This document shows, piece by piece, positions 1 to 11,800 of a stretch of 64,000 nucleotides of DNA (positions are counted from its first letter, which is position 1; every line of letters begins with the position of its first letter). The DNA lies in NCBI RefSeq assembly GCF_026914265.1, contig NC_069125.1:4794117-4858116 (forward strand), written 5' to 3'. The notes under the pieces are model-generated. The model saw only the letters and a program-made list of their open reading frames with translations. It did not search any database and was not told the DNA's origin. The stretch comes from Mya arenaria. Its lineage: Eukaryota > Mollusca > Bivalvia > Myida > Myidae. The position numbers and the translations under genes were made by a program.

Positions 1-659
1 TTTTGCAATTCTTTATTCTATGTCTTTGTAGCAAACATTTTGTCAATATAGTTTATTCTTTTGTTGATCACAGCCTAGGCTAAGATACGGTTACCATGTG
101 AATGAGTTTAACACGCAGAAGTGTAAATAATACCAACAAATTCACACAATCCTCCAAATTTATGGGGAAAAAAGATGGAAATTAAATCCCATGTTTTCGT
201 TGAAACCATAGTTCATAAAGCTTTAAAAGGTCTAGGATTGGCCTTTGCCTTGCAGAACCATACCGTGTGCTCGTTTCAAAGTTACGAATTTGTCCTGCAA
301 TATGATCTGATATTTTTATGAGATAAAATTGGCGTAGTATGGGATTTTAATGTTTCCTGATATGAATGAAAATGATGAAACATAATCCAAGAAAAAACGG
401 ACACATTTGTGGCTCAGCATGTTCTTTTGAAATTATGGGTGTTCATTTTTCGCTTAACTGATTCAAGGTTACTTCCTATTCCATATACACTTTTAATCTT
501 CCTCATTTCTTTAAAAAAAAAGGTAGGCACATTGATTAATCAAAATGAAAGAAAATATATTTTTGGGGGGAATAATACATTGCATATATAATTGGTACGA
601 TCAAACAGTTCATTGGGGAGGGAGGGGGCACACTAGGAAACAGAGGTGACATGTGTGAT
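1..659. other. Intergenic, nothing recognised
   Basis: AT-rich sequence with no open frame that resembles a protein, no tandem repeat and no terminal inverted repeat. The short open frames on both strands are of the length expected by chance. Confidence 0.5.
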
Positions 660-972
660 TTTTTTATCCCTTCGCTACGACAAACTATCTCGTTCCAACG
701 ACCTCGGGTTGTCTCTATGTCGTACATGGTCATGACAAAACTAAGTCGTGGCCACAAGATAACTAAGTCGTTGGAACGAGTAAGTAAGTCGATGCCACGA
801 GATAACTAAGTCGTTGGAACGAGTTAGTAAGTCGTGGCCACGAGATAACTAAGTCGTTGGAACGAGTTAGTAACTCGTTGTCATGAGATAACTAAGTCGT
901 TCGAACGAGTTAGTAAGTCGTTGTCAAGAGATAACTAAGTCTTTGGAACGAGATAGTAAGTCGTGGCCACAA
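660..972. repeat. 43-bp tandem repeat with inverted flank
   Basis: The phrase GATAACTAAGTC recurs at about 758, 801, 844, 887 and 930, an exact 43-bp period, so about five copies are present. Each unit reads GTCGTTGGAACGAG then TTAGTAAGTCG. The left flank at 683-701 (ACTATCTCGTTCCAACGAC) is the reverse complement of the last unit near 940-958, so the block can fold back on itself. This suggests the internal array of a MITE or Helitron-like element, but no transposase is present and the family is not identified. Confidence 0.7.
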
Positions 973-2958
973 TATAACAATTAGCATAGTTGACACTGGA
1001 TAGAATAACCATATTTTAATCATCACTTTCTTTATAAACATCAAATGTTCAGACATTCTTTAAAACTCGGGATTGTTCAGTAATCGTTCAGTCTATATTT
1101 AACAAATCCACATATCAGGACTATGTGCTAACATATTCTTAATTGTGACAAAGCGTTGTAATTTATTTTCCACGTCAAAAAGGTTTCAAATGAAGTTAAT
1201 TATTATGAACTTCGTTGAACGCATTCCGTTTCGAGATTTTTTTTCGTCGGCAATTAATTATTTCGTCACCGTTACATGGTCGTGGGTGAAATAAATTTAT
1301 TATATTTTGCAAGATGTTTTCACGTTTAGTATGACTAAAATGTCTATGTCAACATCGTATGGTTTACTGTTCTCATTAAAACACGTTTTTAATTTACTTA
1401 AGCACTGCGAAATGAATTAAGCTTTATATTTGAATAAGACCTATCCTTGTCAGGGTCTCTCCACGATGTAAGTGCTTTATACCAAAGATTTTATTTCAAA
1501 TAGGCGTGTCTTGTTTAATTAACATGTGCCGCAAAGTTGAGAATGTTGAACATGTCTTCATTTTGGTGAAAACATCACCAGCAGTATTCTCATTAATCAA
1601 AAAGTGTGTTCATATAAATAACCTATACCTTTATCTACATAATATTTTCATATTTTTTATTTATGAGAGAGTTGTTCAATCGGACCGTTTCGCTTCATAA
1701 TAATTGCACTAAAAGCCTGAATTATTTCTCCTTGGAAACTTCAAAATGCATCAAACCCAAAATAACTCGATTTTGTTAAAATCTATAAAAAGGTGTATTT
1801 TCAGTCGTAAAAAGGCGTGCATCGACCATGTAATTTGTAACAAATGCAGACGCGAATTGAAGAAGATAATATCGATCCCTTTGGGGATACAAATTGACTA
1901 TTTGACAGGTTAATTTGTTGATAATAGTTGTCTTTACCCACATACCCACGAACTGACTTTCCTTTTACCTACTTTGTACATTTAAGTTATGATAAAAATC
2001 TTGGTATGTGTTCTTTTTTATTCTCGTTGATATAGTGTAATACATACATAATAGTTTTAGTCCTGATAACTGTTCGTACGTATTTTCGCCATATATTATC
2101 GCTGTATTTTTTATATTAAAGAAATTATAGATATTTATCTCTTATTCAGACATTTTACTTAGTGTTTAAAAATATATTTTATCAAATGAGATGGCAGTAT
2201 GTTTCAAATATACCGATAATGTATTTTGGTAAATCAACATTCAGTCATTATATATTTTAATCAGGTGAAACGGTAGATTTAAAAGGAGGCTGGGCCAGTA
2301 GACAAAATATACACTTGACCACTGTAAGGGGTGATCAGTAGGCATTTACCAGATCAATTGGGTGGGTGTGTTTGACTTTTCATACCGAGTTATAATGGAA
2401 AATGAATAAGTATAAACTTTAGCCATAACATGATACCAAATTAATATATTGAAAACACTTCCTATAAATCAGCGAGTTGCTTAATTGGTACATATTTTTG
2501 TTATTGTTATTGTTGTAAAACTTTACTTATGTTACAGAATTCAGCGTTTATACCAAGTCAAGTAAGGTCAATACTTTTTATAAAGAGACATTTATTATAC
2601 ACCAGTGACAAACTGTCATTAGTAAAGATTGATTGATTTGTATAATTAAAACAATGTTGTTATTGTTGTGATTGTACGGCATACAACAGAAAGACAAAAT
2701 AGTTTCTACGATCGTACATTTCGAAGTTTGACCATGTTTATGTTCACTGATATTGTAGATATTTCTTTCTGTCATAATTCATTAGTTTTTTTCCTGTTTT
2801 GTAAACAGATATTACAAATGCACAATATGCATTTAAATATTTCACAAAAGAAGAAACTTGGTCTGTATTGTGACCTGTTTGTGTCGCTGAAAATACCTGT
2901 CATAAATGTTAACAATTGTTACGATTTATACTTGAGTTTTTCTGTTACAGCTTATATA
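973..2958. other. Intergenic, nothing recognised
   Basis: About 2 kb of AT-rich DNA with no supported gene. Small open frames such as those at 1506-1700 and 2668-3003 have no recognisable composition, no partner exons and no conserved motif, and I do not call them. Confidence 0.45.
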
Positions 2959-3294
2959 TTAAAGCTGCACTCTCACAGATTGGTTGTTTTGACAACTTTT
3001 TAGTTTTTGTCTCGGAATGAGCTAATTTAAGCGTGAATGTATGGAAGCCAGTGATATAAGACAGCTGACAAGAGAGCAGATCGCAGCTTTCATATTTACG
3101 TTCGAAAATTTATTTTTTATGGCACAAAGCGTTATTAACGATGCAAAAAATTGAAAAATCGGTAGTTTACCAATTTATTGAGATACGTTCTTTTATGATT
3201 TATCTTACATTACTGAATTGAAGGCATTGATACCAAAATAAAATGATTCTGAGACATTATTTTTAAATGTCAATCTGTGAGAGTGCAGCTTTAA
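2959..3294. mobile_element. Foldback MITE, family A, copy 1
   Basis: The left end starts TTAAAGCTGCACTCTCACAG and the right end is its reverse complement (CTGTGAGAGTGCAGCTTTAA). The inner arms also pair imperfectly. The element is 336 bp with no coding capacity. Both ends carry TTAA, which may be the target duplication. Related copies lie at 5416-5803 and 28011-28374. It is a non-autonomous DNA element; the superfamily is uncertain, and TTAA ends are only suggestive of a piggyBac-type transposase. Confidence 0.8.
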
Positions 3295-4097
3295 ATATAT
3301 TAAATCACACTATTACCTTTAAATGACGTAACTTTGTTAACTGGCATCAATGCTACCACTCTATGTTTTTTCTTACATGTTCGACTAAAATCGAATGGAA
3401 TGCGTTATTTTCATTCTGGCCATCCCTCCAACTATCGAAGTATATTTAGGTTTAATTACAGTCTGTATAATCAATTTATAACAGTCTGTATAATCTATAA
3501 TATCGACAATTACACTGAAAGGTATGACAGATAGTTTGCAGGTGCATAAAATCTTAAAATTTGTTACTTGATATACCATTATTGTTATCCATGAGAACAT
3601 TACTTTTGTTTGAAAATGCATGCACGTTTGCGCCTTAATTAATTCACAGACAGTAAATATCTATCATGTTTATATATTTATGCTTTTCAAATATAAGGAT
3701 AACAATTATACAGCTGTCCGCATCTTCATAGTAGAACTAATTCTTAATATTACAAGCATGTCGGTTAAGTGCAATTTTTCAAATATTCATTTTATCAAAG
3801 CGAGCACCATTAGTGATATTTGTTTTATTCGTTAATTACCTATACATGTGTTATATGCATGCTACATTTAAAATCTTATAGTGACGTTTCACAATTAGCT
3901 ACTTACGTAATCATTTATTATGCTAACCCATATTTACTGGTGCATCCTTGACATATATAAGATAAAAATCAAAATTTGTAGCATATATGGTTTTCTTATT
4001 TTATTTGTATTTTCCTAATTTTTTCAAGTTATATGATGCTTTACAATGTTTAAAGTGTGTTTTTTGAAGAAAAAGGTCGAAGTAATTGTGTGGTCGG
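3295..4097. other. Intergenic, nothing recognised
   Basis: No supported gene or repeat. Open frames at 3334-3534 and 3620-3835 lack any recognisable feature. Confidence 0.45.
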
Positions 4098-4285
4098 ATT
4101 TGATGACGTCGGCTATGGCGTCGTCGAATGTGGTTTAGTCCACTTTGGTGTCGTCGGCTGTGATGTCGTCGGCTGTAGTATCGTCGGCTGTGGTGTCATT
4201 GGCTGTGGTGTCGTCCACTGTAGTGATTACGGCTGTGGTGACGTCGACTTGACGTCGGCTGTGGTGTCTTCGACGGCGGCGTCGT
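4098..4285. repeat. 15-bp GTCGTCGGCTGTGGT minisatellite
   Basis: A degenerate repeat of the form GTCGTCGGCTGTGGT runs for about 190 bp. Several short open frames cross it only because the unit is a multiple of three. I read it as a non-coding minisatellite. Confidence 0.65.
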
Positions 4286-5114
4286 CGTTCAAAATATATA
4301 ACCTAGATAATACCTATAAACAGTTAGTTATTCAAATGAAACTTGGTCCACATATTGCTAGAGACAATACCAACATGTAAAGCAAGCCCCATTACTCTAT
4401 CTTCCATAAGTGTCGAGTTATGGCCCCGATGTCTCGAACGAGTCCCTTATAACACTCTCAAGCTAAGCACCTTACTTTTGATATGGTATACAATATTATT
4501 CATCTACATAGTCTTGAGATTGTTTCACGAAATTTTATTTAAGATTATCACGTTTAATTTCATTTTCATGCAGTCACCGGAGATAGCAGGGAATGGGCCT
4601 TACCTGGGGATTGCCCTATGCATTTGGCGGGGATTTTGGAATTTTACCTCGAATTGGCAGGACCGACAGTCAACGTCCCCGCTAATCCCCGGACCTGGTG
4701 GGGGGGGGGCATGGCTACAATTGACTGGTGCATTAGCTAAATGAAATAAGATACTAAAGGATGTTACGCTTAAGATTTTTTGAGAAAGTGGCCCCTGACC
4801 TTTGTTCAACTGGGGAAAAACTTGGCAACAACAGACTGGCGTTTGCGTTCGACTCGCGGCGCTCTTGTTCCGTAACCTGTATATATATGTATGTCAAGTC
4901 GAGTTTGCCATATTTGTTATTGTTATACGATTTGTGTATATAACTTGTATATAACTTATATATAGATAGTGTGTTTATGTCACATTTAAATGTGTTTAAT
5001 AGTATTATGTTACTTTTATAATAGTTTAAGAGTGTACATTACAAAGTTTATGAAACTGTGTAATTATTGTAACGTTAGTTAGAGATTTTTTCTGGAGAAA
5101 ATTGTTAACAATGG
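4286..5114. other. Intergenic, possible old repeat fragment near 4578-4740
   Basis: The stretch at 4578-4740 is much richer in G and C than its surroundings and has a run of ten or so G after CCTGGT. It looks like a fragment of a dispersed repeat, but I see no terminal repeats. The rest is ordinary AT-rich DNA. Confidence 0.3.
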
Positions 5115-5210
5115 TTCTGTTAGCTAGGCTGTAAGCTGGGCGTTTAGCTAGGCTGTTAGCTAGGCTGTAGGCTAAGCGTTTAACGAGGCTGTAAGTAAAG
5201 GCTGTTTTAC
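5115..5210. repeat. Short tandem repeat of TTAGCTAGGCTGT
   Basis: About six imperfect copies of a 13-bp phrase (TTAGCTAGGCTGT, GTAAGCTGGGCGT and variants) lie head to tail. It is a small local minisatellite. Confidence 0.55.
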
Positions 5211-5415
5211 GCTTGTTTTAAATTTTAGAGTTTCAATTTCAGTTTATACATCTTAGAAAGACGGGCCATCCCATAAAGGCATTAGGCAATTTGTTCTCAT
5301 TGAATGTTTTAAATACATTGAACTGGTATAGCATGGTGAACATTTAAATGGCTCTGTGTAACAATAAGTAACAATATACATTGAGACAAATATCTAATCA
5401 TATCTTTCACTTGAT

Positions 5416-5803
5416 TTAAAGCTGCGATCTCACAGATGGACCGTTTTGACTTTTTTTTTCTTTTTTTGTCTTGGTATGAGCAAGTTTTGGCGCAAATCTC
5501 TGAGAACCAGTGATAAAAGACTGCTGACAAAATATCAGATCGCAGTTTTTCATATTTTAGTAATTTACGAAAATTGATGTTTAATGCCGAAAAACTCACT
5601 TTTCTTAAAACGTTAATAACGCTTAAATTAAACTAATAAAAATTCAATTTACGAACGTAAATATGAAAAACTGCCATCTGATCTTTTGTCAGCAGTCTTA
5701 TATCACTGGTTTTAAGATATTAACGCAAAAATTGGCTCAATACAAGACAACAAATATATATAAAAATTGTCAAAACGGTCAATCTATGAGAGTGCAGCTT
5801 TAA
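5416..5803. mobile_element. Foldback MITE, family A, copy 2
   Basis: The left end TTAAAGCTGCGATCTCACAG is matched by an inverted right end ending GAGTGCAGCTTTAA. Inside, the left-arm phrase with CAGTGATAAAAGACTGCTGAC is mirrored by GTCAGCAGTCTTATATCACTG in the right arm. The 388 bp are almost one long imperfect hairpin. It is the same family as 2959-3294 and 28011-28374. Confidence 0.8.
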
Positions 5804-6764
5804 GTTAGGATATTATATTCGGTATAAGCCAAATAATATTTTTATATGTAAATAACATCCGTGTATGAGCGTACACATAACTCAGTGACGTCAGTTGCCA
5901 AATGTTTATTATATACTCATAATACTTATTGTGATATGGTAGAGGATTATTATATCTCTAATTTACGTACACATCATATTGTAAATACCATTACCTAATA
6001 AAACAAACTTAATAATGTAATGTTCATAATTGAGTCTGCGCTCAAATGAACTTTCATAAGGTAGCCGACCCACAAATATGTGACAATTGATGTCCAGTGG
6101 CCTCATAGTAGTTTGGCTTCATTTAGAGCCAGAATCATACGTGGTTACCAGGCGTCAAAATTTGTCATAATGATTAATGCAGCTATCAGAAAACAAGCTT
6201 ATTTGTGGGCGGACTCCTTTAGTAAAAAGTAAAAATTTGTTCGCACTGTTGTTCAGATGGTCCTTTTTTGTTGGCCGTTTTAAACATGTGCCTTTATTTC
6301 ATATTCGCAAAACGAACATACAGTTTATATTAGGCATCGTAATGGCACAACCTAACGCTTTTTTACTGCTTAAAGTATTACTCGTAAGTCATGACCACTG
6401 TGTTAAAGAAATAGAACAGTTTGTTTTAAGTTCAGTTGGATATACAGACAGTTGAAGCCTCGTTTTGAGTGAGGAATCCCTCCTTTTTCAACATACATGT
6501 TTATAGTTATGTGACGCAATTTGCGAAACCTACGGGCTATAAGTGAAAATGACGTTACACCCGAAACCACATTATTGTGGCGTTGGTTTTATTTTTACAG
6601 TCAATTATCAAACAGACCGGATAATAAGATCATTATCACGCTAAAAAGTCAGCGCGTGGAAAAGCGGACATCTCGCGTTACGTCATTTTCGCCTGTAGCC
6701 TGTTTTTTGCAGACAGTGTCACATATGAATAACTTGAACATAACTATCATGATGTATGTTCTAG
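5804..6764. other. Intergenic, nothing recognised
   Basis: No supported gene. Open frames of 92 and 111 codons at 6177-6455 and 6521-6856 show no recognisable family; the second runs into the MITE at 6765. Confidence 0.45.
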
Positions 6765-6942
6765 TACAGTCGAACCTCGTTGGCTCGAACTCCCAGGGAC
6801 CGGCGAAAATATCTCGAGCCTCGAAAAGTCGTGCCAAGCGGGAATGCTTACCTTAAGGTTAGAGAAAACGGTCCTTTAAATCCAGTTCGAGCCAACGAGG
6901 ATTTCGAGTTAAGCGAGTTCGAGCCAGCGGGGTTCAACTGTA
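6765..6942. mobile_element. Small MITE, pogo/Tigger-like ends
   Basis: The left end TACAGTCGAACCTCGTTGGC and the right end GCCAGCGGGGTTCAACTGTA are imperfect inverted repeats flanked by TA. The TA flanks and ACAGT(C/T)GAAC-type ends resemble non-autonomous Tc1/mariner (pogo or Tigger) elements. There is no coding sequence. Related end sequences occur near 17290, 44552 and the equivalent places in later units. Confidence 0.6.
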
Positions 6943-8852
6943 TGTTGAGTGTTTGAAACGAAGCATACAAGTGCTTCTAGCTATTTCAAACATGATTCAT
7001 TTTTTTCCACATTTCTCTAAGTCAGACTTTTGTTATACATGTATATCCATAAATATATATCTACGAGTTGTATAGTACTAAAATACTCATTCACTAACAA
7101 TTTCTACATTGTATTCAGAGAGTAAATGAATAAAAAATGAAAGGAAAATCTAGTCTTTGAGCTTATGATTTTAGCCATACATGCGACATCTTATTTTTAT
7201 CCATAGTTAGTTCCTAAGACTTCAACATAACAGTAGATTTTGGCCAGGTGTACTTTAATACATTTTGAACACGTCTTTGATAATGGTACTGTTACGGCAT
7301 GCTAATTCATGAAAAAATCTGTCATGTCAAAAAGAACTACAAATAGTGGCAAGTCCATGCAATAACAAATGTAAATAAATTACCCAGCTGGGGTGGTATC
7401 CAATATGCGACTTAAGTCAATCTTATGGGCAAACATCATTGAATCCATGCACTGTAAAGGTCTGTTATTTATAACGAACAATCCGATTAGCTACATCGTT
7501 CTAAGTTCCAATTAACTGCATTGAATAACGCCTCGAATTGAACTGTACTTAGACCATATATGGTTGAATAGACCGAGATGTGTTTAACTTTATGAGAAAC
7601 CAAGGGAAAACATGATTTATTCTATCACCGTTGTATGGGTGTCCGCCTCACCCCCAAGGTTGTTTGGTCAAGCCCAACCACAATAGTATACACAGTACTG
7701 TTCTAAATGGGCTGAACATAGCTGCCCGCCAAAATAAATCGTCCATAGTGACATTAAAAACGTAACTTGAAAATATTTTTAAATAATATTTTATGTAGTC
7801 CTTTTTCGGAAAGAATGATCAATGTAGTCTCATTTAAGACAACAATGAAATCAAGACTAAATCGACAGAATCTATTTGCAATGGTTCAACATATTGAGCA
7901 AGAAAACTAAGGCGTTATTATGTTTGTTTGTTTCAACTAACCCGATCCTCCCCGACCCTACTTTTTTGCCGAAGTGTGGTTATTTTTCTAACTCTCCTAA
8001 ATATGTGAGTTTTTTGTGAAATGTTAAACCATTTTATATTTAAAACATAGGTCGGTGTGGTACAGAATCCCGGTTCTCAAGAAAAAAATATAGAAAATAG
8101 TTATGCCAGCCTACCTACCCTATTTATTTTAGATGTTAGTGGGAACAAAGAACATTTTTGGCCTAAGCACACACGGTACAGTTACCATTGCGGTTTGGGT
8201 TGCCTTACATTTAAATCTTGGTTGCATAATATTTCAATTGATTATGTTAATTGTGAAACTCATCTCTTGGAATTTACAAACGATAGCACATCTTACCTCA
8301 AAAGCGGACAACAAACAGACGTCTTACTAATTTTTTCGACAAAAACAGGACCCCTTTGTGGTGATAAGTTTGCTCTATAGGAAGAAACGAAGATAATGCA
8401 ATTTCGAATAGATAAATGCTATTTTCATAAAGTTATTTTCATACCATCAAACAAAACAACAAGCTTCATAACAATATATTCCAATACGTAAAGTCTGCAA
8501 AATTCCTCTGATACTCCGTCGAATAGCAACTTGAGAGAGTAGAACACACCAACAGTATTATTTTCAAATGAAAGGCGACTATGAAATATAGAAGCATCGT
8601 CAGCCGTATCCCCAACTTCGCCATTACTTCACGGCACCTACATGAAGCGAGTTGTGACTAGAACAGTGTATATAAACATTTCAACAATGTATCGTACTTC
8701 AATCGAAAAAAATAAATAAAAATAACAATAATAATATGTACACGTATTTTGACTGGTGTTCGCCAATCCAAACCATGGATATCGTCGGTGAAAGGGGGGT
8801 AATCCAATTAACATTTTCGCGCCGAATTTACCGGTGTCAATGTAAACAAACG
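6943..8852. other. Intergenic upstream of RAD51D
   Basis: No supported gene. The 107-codon frame at 8057-8380 has no recognisable motif. A TATA-like string (GTATATAAACA) lies near 8668-8678, about 180 bp before the RAD51D start. It may be chance in AT-rich DNA, and the real promoter cannot be fixed from sequence alone. Confidence 0.4.
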
Positions 8853-11800
8853 ATGTCGGTATTGCGACTAGGTATGTGTACAGCTTTAGATCAGGATAAC
8901 TTAGACAAATTAAAGTTGAAGAATATCAACAAGGCCACAGATTTCATCAGCAAAGACCCAGAAGAAATTGCGGAGCTTTGCAGCATACCATACAAGGTAA
9001 AAGTTGTGATTATTTTGGGAAGTGTATTAGTAGTTCGGATTATCATTGTATCGGATTACGATTGTAGAGAAACATTTATATTGAAAAAAAGTGTTATGAA
9101 TTACATATATGCGTGTACTTTGGAGACAACAGTTACATTAATATATTTTTTACCCAGCATCCTCGACAAGATGCCCACGGATGGACGACAATGAAGTTGA
9201 AGTTGAAATAAACATTGTTAAAGACTAGAATTACAGTATAAAACCTTACAACTCTTTTATTAAGAACAGCTTACAGTTCCCCCATCATTACTTATAAGCC
9301 TGAGAATATTTTTGCCATTTTAGTAATAGATAATCATAAAGGGGTGTTGGTAATTAATTTAAGGGTGTGGGGCGTGGCCATAGAGGTGTGACATGACAAC
9401 GCACCCGGTCCCTGTGATTAGTTTATATGTCCTTTAATATTTTACCTGTAATACATTCTGTTTTGTTCTGTTCTGTTTAATATTTTCTACTGTTTCTGAA
9501 GAAATGGTGTGCGTTCAGAATATGCTAATGGTGATTGTATTTTTTTTCGATTTCTAGGATGCTGTTGCCATTCGAAAGATTCTATTAGCCCAGTACTCGG
9601 CTGTACCTATCAACGGTAAACAATTGTACACACGTGTCGTGGAATCGTCGTGTATTTTATCGACAGGATGTGAAAGGTATTACTTCGACATATTAAATAA
9701 AACTTCTTTTTGAAAAGTCAAGATACAAAAACTGAAAAAAATGTTTTGATATATCGATGTGCTTAGTGTTGATCATTGCGAAACATAATTATGTTACCAC
9801 TAGCGGATTTAGGTATTGTTTGTGTGTTGGGGGGGGGGGGGGGGCACCCTTTAAACGTCTAAGTAAATCTCGGAGACAGAATCTAATAAAACATGCTCTT
9901 AATGCACCATTCGGACTAGACATTGTAAAATTTTCAAGGAGGAGTACCCCCACCCCCCTACCAACATTTGATGGTGGGACGAATGTTAGAAGGTTGTGCC
10001 CCGAACTTAAGCCCCCTCTAACGCAACTTCCTGGATCTGCCATGGTTACACTAAAACAGTATACATTTAACCAAAGGCTTGACAGTCTTTACCCGGCCTT
10101 GAACATCATAGTGAGATGAAGTTATATTATCAATCAGGGTTATTTCAATGCTATTCACCATTTTGAAACCTTGCCCCTGTTCACAAAATTAAAGTGAGTA
10201 GATCTTCTCAATTATAACCACTTATTCTAAGACTATGACCATAAGTCTCATCATTGACGATCCTTTCTGTGGCTAAGATGAACATACATTTTTTTTCTCT
10301 TATCATTATTTTATCGAATATACGTGGAACATAAGACTCATCTGACATTTACGATACTTTCTGTTGCTAAGATGAACATACAATTTTTTTCTCTTATCAT
10401 TATTTCATAGACTAGACGCCATTCTCGATGGCGGGCTATATACTGGAGAAGTAACGGAGGTTTGTGGGGGTGTGGCGGCAGGTAAAACTCAGGTGAGTCA
10501 TCAGCTTTTCGTCTCTGAAGCTAAAACGTCACTTCGAAATACAAATAGACGAGGAAGAATTGAAATAACTGAAACCCAAGTACAGGCAGCAGCTGCTAAT
10601 TATATATAATTGGTTGTCAAACGAAAATATAGTGTATTTATCAATACAATGCACTGTTTTATTTCGTTTTTATCCAAGTTCCTTGTGCTGAAGTTTATAA
10701 TAAGAAGTGTTTGAAAAAAGAAATCCAGACTTTTGAGTTTTTTTATGCACATATCAATAGACGATTTTGACAGCTATGGTCAACCGCGGAATGCGGATAT
10801 TATTATTTTTCAAAGGATTCTTGATGCCTGTAACACCCCTGACCCCAGAGTTTTTGACAAAAATGTATGCTCCGGTGTGGGATTTAGACATTTTTTCCAG
10901 TTTGTCTTATTTCCCACGATGTCACCCACCAACCCACCCACGGGCAAAAACATTGATAGGTACAATATTACGTGCCTTGCGTATTGTTAATTTGTTTATG
11001 TTCGTTTCCTTAGATATGTATGAGTGTCTGTGCCGGTGTCATTTCGAAGGAAGATCAGACGGCTGTGTGTATCGATACCAACTGTTCCTTCTCCGCACGA
11101 CGCCTCGAGCAGATGATGGCAGATGACGTCGACGTATGTATGACGTCACATGACGTAAACGTCGTAAATAGCAATGGTTAAATCCATGATGGCATATTTT
11201 CACTTTATCTCAAAACTGACAAAAGATTTAATTTCACTTTAAATTTATAAAATAATACAATTAAAGTGACATTCTTATTCAAAATCAGTACATACACATG
11301 TATAACAAACATCAATTTTGACTGATAAACCTTTAACTAATTACTAAATAATGTATTAATGGAAAATATTCATTACTGATAAAAAGATTGTAAACGTGTA
11401 TTTAATAGCAGAAAGCTCAAAAATATTAATAATTGGTGTATGCTAAAAGATTTACTGTGGTCTACTATAGTCTCATAAGGTAGAAATACCGTGTTTTATG
11501 CTCATTTCTTTCAAATTAAACTCGGTATCATTCATAAGACCATTGTTTTCGACATTTATTTATCCTTTTTGGAATATGTAAACAATTTTATTAATTGTAG
11601 TTAATCTTATTTGGGAGTAAGAGTGCATCTTTAAGCATTGACATTTAGAGAAAAAAACAAAACTGTTAAACTGGCCATTTTAAAGCATGAGACCTAGATG
11701 GTATTGCAAATAATGCTGTTTGAAGTGCAGTGAGGCGAACAGTTAAGGTTGATACAGTTCAATTGAAATACAATGTATTTTACTGACGATCGAGATAAAT

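Noticed and set aside
4343-4744. 133-codon plus frame
   Set aside because: It crosses a probable repeat fragment and a long G run and matches nothing recognisable.
8057-8380. 107-codon plus frame upstream of RAD51D
   Set aside because: No motif, no partner exon and no sign of selection; its length is unremarkable for AT-rich DNA.
8736-8852. N-terminal extension of RAD51D from the upstream ATG
   Set aside because: The RAD51D family starts with M-x-VLR-x-G; the ATG at 8853 matches it and the upstream 39 codons resemble nothing.
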